NCBI RefSeq assembly: GCF_000472965.1
Contig: NZ_AXAU01000008.1
Coordinates: 62,001 to 126,000 of the forward strand
Length of the DNA: 64,000 bases
Source of the DNA: Bradyrhizobium murdochi
Lineage (GTDB): Bacteria > Pseudomonadota > Alphaproteobacteria > Rhizobiales > Xanthobacteraceae
Direction of reading: 5' to 3'
How positions within the stretch are numbered: position 1 is the first letter of the stretch; each line of letters begins with the position of its first letter. Shown here piece by piece: positions 53,173 to 62,329 of this stretch. Under the pieces are notes generated by a model that worked only from the letters and a program-made list of their open reading frames with translations, made no database searches and had not been told where the DNA came from. A program made the position numbers and the translations under genes.

Positions 53173-54927
53173 TCAGAGCGGCAATTCCGGCTCGCGCCGC
53201 GCAGTGCGCCGGGCGTTGGTGGCGCCTGGCGACGTGCTCGAGCGGACAAAGCTCCAGCGGATCGAGGAGGCGTGGCGGGAATCCTGGCGGATCACGATCT
53301 GGGCGGTGCGGCGCGGGCCGTCATTGCCGGCCAGAAACACGCTGTCCTCGAGATCGACCTTGTCGTCGAGCGCCTCGAAGGTCCAGACTTCGCGGTTGGG
53401 CAATACCAGCATGACGCCGCGCGCATCGCTAAGGCGGCTTGCCTTCACCGCGGGATGAAGATGAAACCGCAGCGCAAAATCGGCGTCCGCGCCCTTGATG
53501 CGCGTTCCCGGCGCCGGCGACACGGTGTCCTCGCCATCGAGTCTTGCGCCGTCATGGGAGATCATCAGCACCCGGCGATGCACGACGCCAAAGCGTGCGA
53601 GATAGCCGTCATGCGAGGTGGTCAGGAGATCGCCGTCGGCCACCGCCTCGCGGTAGCTTTCCACGTTGGCCGGACCGCTGACGACCGGCGCGCCCTGCAA
53701 GAGGCGCTTCATCGCCGACAATTCGACGAACTGGCACGAGGACGCCTCGTGATAGGTCAGGGTCGAATGCGCTGCGGTGCTGCGTGCAAAAGTGCGCCAA
53801 TTATCCCGGCCGGTCGAGGGCATCCCGCAATTGACCACGATCCGGCTCGGCCCCGAAGACAGTTCGAACGAGAGACATCCGGCGTGCGCTTCCTGGCTGA
53901 CATTCGGCGGCGGCGGTGGGCCGGTGTCGATGATGACGGTCGTCGTGCCGGCGTCGAGACGCTGGAAGCCGGTATGCGGCATGTTCGCCATCGGCACGCC
54001 GTGCGTGTCGTCATAGGCGAGCAACGTCGCCACCAGGTCCGAGGGCGCGTTGCTCATGCCGTTGAACAGCGCGAAGCTGCCGTCGCCATGACGGAAGAAG
54101 CGCAGCATCGGCATCATGCGGTCGATCGCATTCAACAGCGCGGGCGGCGGCGCGATGTTGCGGGCGGCAAAGGTCTGTCGCAGGGGCAGGAGGTCGCTGA
54201 GCAGTTCGACCAGCGCGCCGGGGTTGCGCGAAATATGCCCGCCGTCGGGCTGGATCTGGCGCTGCAATTCGTCGGAAAGCCGTCGCGTGGCGGAGCGGAT
54301 GTGCCGCGCCTGATTGGCCAGGCACAGCGAGGCGTAGCACAGCGCGATCAGGACCTGCAGCCGCGGCACACCGTCGGCGATGTCGAGCATCGTGTAGCGA
54401 AGATATCGAATTTCGCGGGTCAGCCCGCGCAGATATTTGCGATAGAATTTTCCGTCGGTGTCGCCGAGCACCAGCGGCGCCTGCGACAACAGCGAGATCA
54501 CGCGGCGGGCCAGCACGTCGGGGCGGCGTTCGAGCGGCCGCTTGCGCGCCGGATTCGAGATCCAGTCGTCGACCAGCGAGCGGGCATTGGCGCGGGTCAG
54601 CGCGGTGTCGGCGGCGCGCAGGTGCCGCAGCCAGCCGAAGCCGAGCAGTGCGACTTCCCAATCTTCCGATGGCGGCTCGAGATCGAAGATCGAGCGGCCA
54701 TGGCAGGTGACGATTTTGCCGGCGAACACGAAGCGGCCGGCATAGATTTCCGCGGCGCGGGTAGCGTCGGCGGTGCGTAGATCGTGCGGGGCGATGATCA
54801 GCCGGTCGGCGCGGCCCGGCCACAGCCGCGATACCGCCACCGTGGCGCCGGTCGCGCGCGCGATCACGGTCCGCGCCGAGCGGCTCATGATAAGCGTCGA
54901 GATGCGTCTGCGTTGAGCGACCGACAC
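53173..54927 (-). CDS. Heparinase II/III family protein
   Basis: 584-residue protein with an N-terminal alpha/alpha-toroid (FDLEPPSEDWEVALLGFGWLRHLRAADTA, YLRYTMLDIADGVPRLQVLIALCYASLCL) and a C-terminal Heparinase_II_III beta domain (AGCLSFELSSGPSRIVVNCGMPS, ARSTAAHSTLTYHEASS, RRVLMISHDGARLDGEDTVSPA). The family contains polysaccharide lyases; no signal peptide is seen here and the real substrate is unknown. The GTG at 54927 has AAGG seven bases upstream; the ATG at 54888 is the alternative. It follows rsmB, a common pairing in Rhizobiales. Confidence 0.88.
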   Translation of the reverse strand: MSVAQRRRISTLIMSRSARTVIARATGATVAVSRLWPGRADRLIIAPHDLRTADATRAAEIYAGRFVFAGKIVTCHGRSIFDLEPPSEDWEVALLGFGWLRHLRAADTALTRANARSLVDDWISNPARKRPLERRPDVLARRVISLLSQAPLVLGDTDGKFYRKYLRGLTREIRYLRYTMLDIADGVPRLQVLIALCYASLCLANQARHIRSATRRLSDELQRQIQPDGGHISRNPGALVELLSDLLPLRQTFAARNIAPPPALLNAIDRMMPMLRFFRHGDGSFALFNGMSNAPSDLVATLLAYDDTHGVPMANMPHTGFQRLDAGTTTVIIDTGPPPPPNVSQEAHAGCLSFELSSGPSRIVVNCGMPSTGRDNWRTFARSTAAHSTLTYHEASSCQFVELSAMKRLLQGAPVVSGPANVESYREAVADGDLLTTSHDGYLARFGVVHRRVLMISHDGARLDGEDTVSPAPGTRIKGADADFALRFHLHPAVKASRLSDARGVMLVLPNREVWTFEALDDKVDLEDSVFLAGNDGPRRTAQIVIRQDSRHASSIRWSFVRSSTSPGATNARRTARREPELPL

Positions 54928-55051
54928 GCCGTGCCTTGGGCTTAGGGAGGGAGGGGTATTCTGGCGAATCCTTTTAATCCGGAAACACCGGCAACACACC
55001 ATCTTGAAAATCGACGAATCACCCGAAGGCAGGGTGATTCCGGTCTAAAAA

Positions 55052-56401
55052 TCAGGTTTTAACCAGCCGCGCGGCGTAAAATCCATCCAGCCCGCCGAGC
55101 CGGGGGTCGGCATGGGGCAAATGGCAGGGCAGGGTGCGTAAATCGCCGCTTGGGGTCACGATTTCGCTGAGGCCTGCGACCTCGTCCACCTCGACCGGGA
55201 CACGGCGCATGCCCGTTTCGGTAGCGAGCAGGGACGCGACCGCCTGTTCGCCCTCCTCGGGCTCCAGCGAACAGGTACAATAGACCAGCGTTCCGCCCGG
55301 CTTGAGCAGAGCGACCGCCTTTTGCAGCAACCTTTTCTGCAGCGCGGACAGCGCCGCAATGTCGGCTTCATGACGCAGCCAGGCGACATCGGGGTGACGG
55401 CGGATGGTGCCGGTGGAGGTGCAGGGCGCATCCACCAGTACGCCATCGTAACCGCCATCGCCGTTGCCTTGCCATTCGGCCGCATCGGTCACCACGTCAT
55501 CGGCCTGCAACGAAAGCCGGGCCAGATTATCGCGGAGCCGCGCCATGCGCGCCGGCGAGCGATCGACCGCGGTGACGCGCGCGCCGGCGTGCGCGAGCTG
55601 CGCAGTCTTGCCGCCGGGCGCGGCGCAGAGATCGACGATGCTCTTACCGGCGACGTCGCCGAACAACCGCGCCGGCAGCGCGGCGGCGGCGTCCTGCACC
55701 CACCATTGTCCCTCCGAGAAGCCGGGCAGCATGGTCACCGAACCCTGCAGCAGCGTGCGCACCGTTCCGGTCGGCAAGGTTTCGCCATGCAGGCGGCTCG
55801 CCCACTGCGCCGCGTCCGTCTTCACGGTAATGTCGAGGGACGGCTCGTGGCCGATGGCGCGCGCCATCTCCCGCGCGGTGGTCTCGCCATAGGCGCCGAT
55901 CCAGCGCGCGAGCAGCCACGGCGGAACATCAAGCGTCTGCGACTTGACTTCCTCGATCAGCGGCTGTCCCTCGCGGGCGCAACGGCGTAGCACGGCGTTG
56001 ACGAGGCCGGCATACTTTGCGGCACGGCGGTCCGATTGCACCAGCCGCACCGAAAGATCGACGGCGGCGTGATCAGGCACGTCCATCCAGAGAATCTGCG
56101 CCGCGCCGATCAGCAATGCGCTCTGTGCCCGCGGCGCGTCGGTCGGAATGCCGCGATCGAGCAGGCGCGACAGCAAATGGCCGAGCGTGCCGAGCCGCCG
56201 CAAAATCGTCGCCACCAGCCGCCGCATCAACGCGCGGTCGCGATCGGCGAGCGCCTTCAGTCCGGGATGAGCGCCCGCGCCGTCGAGCTGGTCGTCGAGG
56301 GTGCGATGCTTGTGCAGCACGCCGTCGAGAATATCAGCCGCGATCCGCCGCGCCGCGAGGCCGGGCACTTCTGAAGGTACTGCGAATCGTGAAGGGGGCA
56401 T
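55052..56401 (-). CDS. rsmB: RsmB/NOP family rRNA (cytosine-C5) methyltransferase
   Basis: SAM-dependent m5C methyltransferase of the RsmB (Fmu) type, methylating 16S rRNA C967 in E. coli. 449 residues with the ATG at 56401. The N-terminal NusB-like domain (AARRIAADILDGVLHKHRTLDDQ) and RsmB helical part are followed by the Rossmann motif VDLCAAPGGKTAQLAHAGA, DAPCTSTGTIRRHPD with the release cysteine and TLVYCTCSLEPEEGE with the catalytic cysteine. All are intact. The upstream frame extension is not in the family. Confidence 0.93.
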   Translation of the reverse strand: MPPSRFAVPSEVPGLAARRIAADILDGVLHKHRTLDDQLDGAGAHPGLKALADRDRALMRRLVATILRRLGTLGHLLSRLLDRGIPTDAPRAQSALLIGAAQILWMDVPDHAAVDLSVRLVQSDRRAAKYAGLVNAVLRRCAREGQPLIEEVKSQTLDVPPWLLARWIGAYGETTAREMARAIGHEPSLDITVKTDAAQWASRLHGETLPTGTVRTLLQGSVTMLPGFSEGQWWVQDAAAALPARLFGDVAGKSIVDLCAAPGGKTAQLAHAGARVTAVDRSPARMARLRDNLARLSLQADDVVTDAAEWQGNGDGGYDGVLVDAPCTSTGTIRRHPDVAWLRHEADIAALSALQKRLLQKAVALLKPGGTLVYCTCSLEPEEGEQAVASLLATETGMRRVPVEVDEVAGLSEIVTPSGDLRTLPCHLPHADPRLGGLDGFYAARLVKT

Positions 56402-56560
56402 GAAGCAGCAATATCTCGGAAGGCGGAAAGGTTTCGGCTCATGCCAATGAAATGAAACGTCCATTTGGCATGCGAATATGCCAAATGTAAGAATCGCCAC
56501 AGACAATTTCTCGATTGTGATGTCATCTGTGCGCCCATCCCGTGCTATGGGAGAGTTGCG

Positions 56561-56770
56561 ATGACTGACAATTCTTCATCCCCCGCGCCGGTTGCGGAAC
56601 GCAAGAAGCTGACGCCCGCAGCCGAGCGCGCGCTTGCCGAGGCCGAAGCGCGCCGCAAGGCCGCCGAGGCCAGCGCTACCACGCTGCAGAAGGAATTCCA
56701 GGGTCCGAAGGGCCTGGAACCGACTCGCTACGGCGATTGGGAGCGCAAAGGGATCGCTTCGGATTTTTGA
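56561..56770 (+). CDS. SDHAF4-like protein (DUF1674)
   Basis: 69-residue protein, MTDNSSSPAPVAERKKLTPAAERALAEAEARRKAAEASATT then the signature GPKGLEPTRYGDWERKGIASDF at the C terminus, which is that of DUF1674/SDHAF4. In mitochondria SDHAF4 helps flavinated SdhA join SdhB; a similar role in bacteria is likely but not proven here. The start is the ATG at 56561. No sdh genes lie in the window. The next gene begins 77 bases later on the same strand. Confidence 0.92.
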   Translation: MTDNSSSPAPVAERKKLTPAAERALAEAEARRKAAEASATTLQKEFQGPKGLEPTRYGDWERKGIASDF

Positions 56771-56847
56771 GGGCCAGGATTTTTGAGGCGCAAGGGAAGG
56801 GCAATGCGCTCTTGCCGGACGACCCGACTCAGCTCTTAGTCGGGAGT

Positions 56848-57447
56848 ATGCCTCCATACGAGAAGATAAATGCTTACCGGACCTCGCGCAGGGGTCCGCG
56901 GCGCCGCTGGTTTGCGGCGGCCTTGCCGTGGATGTTCGTGCTTTGCGTCGCTGCGGCGACGACGCTGCCGGTGCGCGACTGGGTACGCCGGTCGTTGCCT
57001 GACTTCACCGACAGTCAGGCGGCGCGCGATGCCGAGATGGTCTGGAAGCGCGCTGGAAGTCCTGACGTGCGCCATCCCGTCGATGTCATCCGGACCATCG
57101 ATGGCGACACGTTTGAGGCGCGGGTGCATTTGTCGCCCGGCGTTGAGCCGACCACGCGCATACGCCTGCGCGGCATCGACGCGCCCGAATTGAAGGCCTC
57201 GTGCCCTGAGGAATTGCAGATGGCGGAGGCCGCGACGGGTGCCCTGCGCGCGCTGCTCGGCGAAGGCGGTGTCACGATTTTCAATATCGGACCGGACAAA
57301 TATAGCGGCCGGGTCGTGGCGGAGGCCGCGACCCGGCGCACCGGGAATATCTCGACCGCCATGCTCGCGGCAGGTCATGTGCGCAGCTATGGCGGCGGCC
57401 ACCGCAACGGATGGTGCGCGACCGCAGGACAAACACCGCTCAAATGA
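56848..57447 (+). CDS. Membrane-anchored thermonuclease (SNase-like) family protein
   Basis: 199-residue protein with an N-terminal basic stretch, one membrane helix (RWFAAALPWMFVLCVAAATTLPV, about residues 20-42) and a SNase-fold (OB) domain: VIRTIDGDTFEARVHLSPG and TRIRLRGIDAPELKASCPEE, the D-G-D-T-F and R-G-I-D-A-P-E motifs of the thermonuclease active site. The lower half is short for a SNase. Active on nucleic acids is plausible but not proven. I start at the ATG at 56848; no ribosome-binding site decides it. Confidence 0.75.
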   Translation: MPPYEKINAYRTSRRGPRRRWFAAALPWMFVLCVAAATTLPVRDWVRRSLPDFTDSQAARDAEMVWKRAGSPDVRHPVDVIRTIDGDTFEARVHLSPGVEPTTRIRLRGIDAPELKASCPEELQMAEAATGALRALLGEGGVTIFNIGPDKYSGRVVAEAATRRTGNISTAMLAAGHVRSYGGGHRNGWCATAGQTPLK

Positions 57448-57494
57448 AAGAGTTGCGCAATCGCGCGGTTCCTGTCTTCAATCTAATCCGCCGA

Positions 57495-58007
57495 TCAGCG
57501 CATGACGGTTACGGTAGTTCCGACCGGCACGCGTTGATAGAGATCGGAGATGTCGTCGTTGAGCATGCGGATACAACCGTAGGACACGAAGCCGCCGACC
57601 GAGCCCGGCACGTTAGTGCCGTGAATGGCATACTCGCCGCCGGCGAGCGTCAACGCCGCGACGCCCATCGGGTTGCGTGGCGAGCCGCCGGGAATGACAT
57701 CGGGCATGTTAGGTTTGTCGCGCCTGACTTCGCTCGGCGGAGACCAGGCGGGATTGAGATACTTGCCCTCGATCTTTGTGGTGCCGGACCATTGCTTGCC
57801 GGCCTTGCCGACGCCGACCGGATAGCGCATGGCGCGGCCGGATTCGAGAATGAGATAGAGACGCCGCTCGCTGGTCTTCACCACGATCGTGCCCGGCGCG
57901 TAATCGCCGCTAATGTCGACCAGTTCCGGGCGGGCTTGCGCCTGCGTCGACATCATGGTGGCCACAGAAAAGGTGGTGGCCAACGCCACCGCAATCCTCT
58001 TTGACAT
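57495..58007 (-). CDS. L,D-transpeptidase (YkuD) with signal peptide
   Basis: 170-residue exported L,D-transpeptidase. A signal peptide (VALATTFSVATMMSTQAQA) is followed by the YkuD domain with YLNPAWSPPSEV, NPMGVAALTLAGGEYAIHGTN and the catalytic SYGCIRMLNDDI (His of IHGT and Cys of YGCIRM). This is the classic exported form, in contrast to the leaderless member at 17696. It forms 3-3 peptidoglycan cross-links or attaches proteins to peptidoglycan in this family. It is convergent with the SNase-like gene. Confidence 0.94.
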   Translation of the reverse strand: MSKRIAVALATTFSVATMMSTQAQARPELVDISGDYAPGTIVVKTSERRLYLILESGRAMRYPVGVGKAGKQWSGTTKIEGKYLNPAWSPPSEVRRDKPNMPDVIPGGSPRNPMGVAALTLAGGEYAIHGTNVPGSVGGFVSYGCIRMLNDDISDLYQRVPVGTTVTVMR

Positions 58008-58328
58008 TCCCCAGCTCCACTCTGCCCGCCCTTTCAGGGGCCCTCAAATGTCCTTTCAAGCCTTGATGGCTCGCTGTCTCGTCCATGCGTTTTCAGTTTA
58101 GTCGCGCGAACTCACCGGCTGGTTTCAAGCCAGCCCTCGAGATTGTTTTCGATGGAGGGAACAAGGGAATGTTCGAAATAAAGTAAATGACCGTAAAACA
58201 ACACGCAGCGGCGAAAAGCCCGGTGAGGCGGGCTCGCCACCGACAAACGCGTGAGTGATGGCATTGCCGCAAAATTCGGCATTGCCTCGCCCCGGGTCCC
58301 GGGACGAGATGCTTACGCCAGCGGCATC
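58008..58328. other. Gap between the L,D-transpeptidase gene and acs, no gene seen
   Basis: 321 bases. One minus-strand frame runs from 58093 into acs but is antisense-like and has no family match. An imperfect hairpin CTCGCCCCGGG / CCCGGGACGAG lies at about 58289-58311, downstream of the acs stop codon (minus strand), without a U-run. Confidence 0.5.
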
Positions 58329-60281
58329 CTACGCCGGTGCGCCCTTCTTGTTCTGCCGGTTCTTCACGAGGTCGTCCACCACGGCGGGATCGGCGAGCGT
58401 TGAGGTGTCGCCGAGGCTGGAGGGCTCGTCCTCGGCGATCTTGCGCAGGATGCGGCGCATGATCTTGCCGGAGCGGGTTTTCGGCAGGCCCGGCGCGAAC
58501 TGGATCTGGTCGGGGGACGCGATCGGGCCGATGTCCTTTCGCACCCAGGCGACCAGCTCCTTCCGCAGCTCCTCGGTCGGTTCGGTGCCGGCCATCAACG
58601 TCACATAGGCGTAGATGCCCTGGCCCTTGATGTCGTGGGGATAGCCGACCACGGCGGCTTCCGACACCTTGGCATGCGCCACCAGCGAGCTCTCGACTTC
58701 GGCCGTGCCCATACGGTGGCCGGAAACGTTGATGACGTCGTCGACGCGACCGGTGATCCAGTAATAGCCGTCGGCGTCGCGGCGGCAGCCGTCGCCGGTG
58801 AAATACTTGCCCTTGTAAGTCGAGAAATAGGTCTGCTCGAAACGCGGGTGGTCGCCATAGACCGTGCGCATCATTCCCGGCCAAGACTTGATGAGGCAGA
58901 GATTGCCGGTGGCTTCGCCCTCCAGCACCTTGCCGTCGGCATCGACGATCTCAGGCACCACGCCGAAGAACGGCCGCGTCGCCGAACCTGGCTTGAGCTT
59001 GGTCGCACCGGGCAGCGGCGTGATCAGGATGCCGCCGGTTTCGGTCTGCCACCAGGTGTCGACGATCGGGCAGCGCTCGTCGCCGACCACGCGATAATAC
59101 CATTCCCAGGCTTCCGGATTGATCGGCTCGCCGACGGTGCCGAGTAGCCGCAGGCTCTTGCGCGAGGTCTTTTTCACAGGCTCGTCACCGCCCTGCATCA
59201 GCGCGCGGATCGCGGTCGGTGCGGTGTAGAAGATGTTGACCTTGTGCTTGTCGATGACGTTCCAGAACCTGGAGGTGTCAGGGTAATTCGGCACGCCCTC
59301 GAACATCAGCGTGGTGGCGCCGTTCGCCAGCGGCCCATAGACGATGTAGCTGTGGCCGGTGACCCAGCCGACGTCGGCGGTGCACCAGTAGATGTCGCCG
59401 TCGTGATAGTCGAACACGTATTGATGCGTCATCGACGCGAATACGAGATAGCCGCCCGTGGTGTGCAGCACGCCCTTCGGCTGACCGGTGGAGCCCGATG
59501 TGTAGAGGATGAACAGCGGGTCTTCCGCGTGCATGTGCTCGCACGGACATTCCGTCGTCACCAGCTTGGCCACTTCGTGGTGCCAGAAATCGCGCGTTGG
59601 ATTCATGTCGACGGCCGCGCCAGTGTGCTTGACGACAACGACCCAATCGACGCCGCCGGCCTTCTCGATCGCCGCGTCGACATTGGCCTTCAGCGGCACC
59701 TTCTTGCCGCCGCGCAGTCCCTCGTCGGCCGTGATGATGACCTTGGACTGGCAGTCGGTGATGCGTTGGGCGAGGCTGTCGGGCGAGAAGCCGGCGAACA
59801 CCACCGAATGAATGGCGCCGATCCGCGCGCAGGCCAGCATCGCATAGGCGGCTTCCGGGATCATCGGCAGATAGATGGTGACGCGGTCGCCCTTCTTGAC
59901 GTTCCGCGTGCGCAGGATGTTGGCCATCTTGCAGACTTCGTCGTGCAACTGGCGATAGGTGATATGCTTGGACTGCGAGGGATCGTCGCCCTCCCAGATA
60001 ATGGCGGTCTGATCGCCGCGCTTGTCGAGATGCCGGTCGATGCAGTTCCAGGCGGCGTTCAGGACGCCATCCTCGAACCATTTGATCGAGATGTTGCCGG
60101 GGGCGAAGGAGACGTTTTCGACCTTGTGGAAGGGCTTCATCCAGTCGATGCGCTTGGCCTGTTCGGCCCAGAAACCATTGGGGTCCGAGACCGAGCGGGC
60201 GTACATTTCGCGGTACTTGGCGTCATCGATATAGGCGCGTTTGGCCCAATCGGCGGATACGTCGTAGATCTTCTCGGACAT
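58329..60281 (-). CDS. acs: Acetate--CoA ligase (acetyl-CoA synthetase)
   Basis: AMP-forming enzyme turning acetate into acetyl-CoA. 650 residues with the ATG at 60281, preceded by GGAGG at 6 bases. ADP-forming motifs [62 protein letters not shown], and the C-terminal [14 protein letters not shown] with Lys606, the site of reversible acetylation in this family, are intact. The frame open to 60434 crosses the promoter and is rejected. Confidence 0.97.
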   Translation of the reverse strand: MSEKIYDVSADWAKRAYIDDAKYREMYARSVSDPNGFWAEQAKRIDWMKPFHKVENVSFAPGNISIKWFEDGVLNAAWNCIDRHLDKRGDQTAIIWEGDDPSQSKHITYRQLHDEVCKMANILRTRNVKKGDRVTIYLPMIPEAAYAMLACARIGAIHSVVFAGFSPDSLAQRITDCQSKVIITADEGLRGGKKVPLKANVDAAIEKAGGVDWVVVVKHTGAAVDMNPTRDFWHHEVAKLVTTECPCEHMHAEDPLFILYTSGSTGQPKGVLHTTGGYLVFASMTHQYVFDYHDGDIYWCTADVGWVTGHSYIVYGPLANGATTLMFEGVPNYPDTSRFWNVIDKHKVNIFYTAPTAIRALMQGGDEPVKKTSRKSLRLLGTVGEPINPEAWEWYYRVVGDERCPIVDTWWQTETGGILITPLPGATKLKPGSATRPFFGVVPEIVDADGKVLEGEATGNLCLIKSWPGMMRTVYGDHPRFEQTYFSTYKGKYFTGDGCRRDADGYYWITGRVDDVINVSGHRMGTAEVESSLVAHAKVSEAAVVGYPHDIKGQGIYAYVTLMAGTEPTEELRKELVAWVRKDIGPIASPDQIQFAPGLPKTRSGKIMRRILRKIAEDEPSSLGDTSTLADPAVVDDLVKNRQNKKGAPA

Positions 60282-60650
60282 GTTTACCCTCCCACTCATT
60301 GCGGCCGGATGCTCGGCGGCCACAAGTCGTCCCTGATTGTTGCAGCGATTATGCGTCGCGGGACGATGCCCGGACAAGGCGGAACGTCTGCGACCTTGGT
60401 CGGCCAGCCGGTTTCCGGCCTTGTCGCGGATCAAAGTCAGGTCATTTTCGCGGGTCCCGCTCAGGGCAAATCAACGTTATCGGCGGAATGGCCCCCATGA
60501 TCGGTATCTAATAACCGTTAATGACGGAATCGGGACTCGCAAAGTGGTTCGTTACCCCCTAAATGGCCTCCCCGGGGCCGGCGGCCTCCCGGAACAAGCC
60601 ATAACAAACGGCATTACCGGCGAAACAGGCGGAGTAAGGCGACAACGGAT
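60282..60650. other. Gap between divergent acs and topoisomerase IB genes
   Basis: 369 bases without a supported gene. Nothing clearly recognisable apart from the acs ribosome-binding site and a few GC-rich short repeats (GGCCGGCGGCC around 60576). Promoters for both genes must lie here. Confidence 0.5.
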
Positions 60651-61805
60651 ATGATGGATCAGCAGAATTTCGAGGCTACGCGGCCCGTTTCCGCCGATCC
60701 CGCCGTTGCATTAGCCGAAGCGCTCGGGCAACTGCCGAAGGAACCGCCCAAATCGTCCGCGGCAAAGCCGCACATCATCGCCTCCGTCGAAGCGCTGGCA
60801 CAGGAACTTGGCCTCAAACTCGGCGATCAAAACGGCCTGACCATCCGCCGCATCAAGCGCGGAAAAACCTATTCATTCATTCGCGCCAATGGCACGCAGA
60901 TCCGCCACGCCGGAACGATCCGGCGCCTGCATTCGATGGCGGTGCCGCCGGCCTATCGCGACGTTCGCTATTCGGCCGATCCGAACTCGCATCTGCAGGC
61001 GGTCGGCTTCGATGCCGCTGGCCGGTTGCAATACCGCTACCACGCCGATTGGGAAAAGGTTCGCGAGCACCGCAAGGCGCACCGCCTGGCCAAACTGGTC
61101 GCGGCGCTGCCCAAGATCCGGCGGAAGGTCTCTGCGTATCTGTCGGGCGAGGAGCCGACGCGGGAGTTTGCGCTCTCTGCCGTGATCGAGTTGATCGCGC
61201 GTACCGCGATCCGTCCCGGCAATGAGTCATACGCTCGTCTCAACGGCACCCGCGGCGCCACCACGCTGTTGAAATCGAACGTCACGCTGGAAGACGATTG
61301 CCTCGTCCTGACCTTCAAGGCCAAGGGCGGCAAGGCCGTGCGCAAGGAATGCGACGCCGCCAAGCTGGTGCGCGCGATCGGCATCCTGCGCACCGTGCCG
61401 GGCAAGCGGATGTTCCAGTACCGCGACAGGTCCGGCGTCGTGCGCGCCGCCTCGACCACGGCCGTGAATGCGTTCCTGCGCGAGATCGCCGGTATCAAGA
61501 TTTCGCTGAAGGATTTCCGCACGCTGATGGCATCGGCCGTGGTGCTGGAATCATTGTCGCGGATTTCACCGGCGGCGAGCGCCCGCGGCCGCAAGAAGCA
61601 GGTGCTCGAAGCCGTGCGCGCGGCGGCCGACGAACTCTCGAACACGCCGGCGATCTGCCGCAAGAGCTATGTCCACGACACCATCGTCACCGCGTTCGAA
61701 GACGGCATCCTTGAGCGCTTTGCCGCGACGATGAAAGGCTATCGCACGCAAGCCAAGCGTGAGGCACTGCTGGCGCAGGTGGTGACGGCGGCTGCTGCGG
61801 CGTAA
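60651..61805 (+). CDS. DNA topoisomerase IB (poxvirus-type)
   Basis: 384-residue type IB topoisomerase that relaxes supercoils by single-strand cleavage. TYSFIRANGTQIRHAGTIRRLHSMAVPPAYRDVRYSADPNSHLQAVGFDAAGRLQYRYHADW is the N-terminal DNA clamp; ALSAVIELIARTAIRPGNESYA starts the catalytic domain with the conserved Arg; ISLKDFRTLMASAVVLESL and CRKSYVHDTIV provide the catalytic His/Tyr region, with the active-site Tyr at residue 340. All five key regions seem intact. ATG at 60651 or 60654 are both possible. Confidence 0.94.
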   Translation: MMDQQNFEATRPVSADPAVALAEALGQLPKEPPKSSAAKPHIIASVEALAQELGLKLGDQNGLTIRRIKRGKTYSFIRANGTQIRHAGTIRRLHSMAVPPAYRDVRYSADPNSHLQAVGFDAAGRLQYRYHADWEKVREHRKAHRLAKLVAALPKIRRKVSAYLSGEEPTREFALSAVIELIARTAIRPGNESYARLNGTRGATTLLKSNVTLEDDCLVLTFKAKGGKAVRKECDAAKLVRAIGILRTVPGKRMFQYRDRSGVVRAASTTAVNAFLREIAGIKISLKDFRTLMASAVVLESLSRISPAASARGRKKQVLEAVRAAADELSNTPAICRKSYVHDTIVTAFEDGILERFAATMKGYRTQAKREALLAQVVTAAAAA

Positions 61806-61815
61806 ATTTGTCGCC

Positions 61816-61902
61816 GTAGAGTGGGCAAAGCGCAGCGTGCCCACCATCCTTCCACGAGCTGTGTTCTTGAGTGGTGGGCACGCTTCGCTTTGCCCACCCT
61901 AC
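61816..61902. repeat. REP-like palindromic element, family A (copy A5)
   Basis: GTAGAGTGGGCAAAGCGCAGC...CCCACCATC is mirrored by GTGGTGGGCACGCTTCGC...TTTGCCCACCCTAC. It lies between the convergent topoisomerase and EVE genes. Confidence 0.8.
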
Positions 61903-61913
61903 GCAATGACGCC

Positions 61914-62327
61914 CTACATCCCGCCCATCTTGCAGACCAGCTTCCACTCTTCCGCCGTGACCGGCTGCACCGACAGGCGCGAATACTTCACCAGGGCCAT
62001 GTCGGCGAGTTTTTTGTCGGCCTTGATCGCGGCCATCGTCACTGGCGTCTTCAACGGCTTGTCGGCCTTGATGTCGACGCAGACGAATTTGCCGGTCTTG
62101 TCGGTCGGATCGGGATAGGCTTCCTTGATGACTTCCGCGATGCCGACGATCTCCTTGCCCTCGTTGGAATGATAGAAGAAGGCTTTGTCGCCCTTCTTCA
62201 TGTTCACCAGATTCTGCCGCGCGGTGAAATTGCGCACGCCAGTCCAGGCTTCGCCCTTTGCTCCCTTCGCGACCTGCTGGTCCCATGACCAGGCCGACGG
62301 TTCGGATTTCACCAGCCAGTATGCCAT
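61914..62327 (-). CDS. EVE domain-containing protein
   Basis: 137-residue protein opening MAYWLVKSEPSAWSWDQQVAKG, then WTGVRNFTARQNLVNMKKGDKAFFYHSNEGKEIVGIAEVIKEAYPDPTD, the EVE fold (related to PUA/YTH domains that bind modified nucleic-acid bases). It may bind modified DNA or RNA; no partner is obvious. I start at the ATG at 62327 because GGAGGA lies 6 bases upstream; an ATG at 62333 is too close to it. It lies at the end of gpsA (2-base gap), so they form one operon. Confidence 0.92.
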   Translation of the reverse strand: MAYWLVKSEPSAWSWDQQVAKGAKGEAWTGVRNFTARQNLVNMKKGDKAFFYHSNEGKEIVGIAEVIKEAYPDPTDKTGKFVCVDIKADKPLKTPVTMAAIKADKKLADMALVKYSRLSVQPVTAEEWKLVCKMGGM

Positions 62328-62329
62328 CG

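Noticed and set aside
53272..54780. 502-codon plus-strand frame antisense to the heparinase-like gene
   Set aside because: Shadow of a genuine gene; composition typical of antisense frames in high-GC DNA.
58008..58328. Hairpin CTCGCCCCGGG/CCCGGGACGAG as the acs terminator
   Set aside because: Imperfect stem and no T-run on the acs strand; kept only as part of the gap description.
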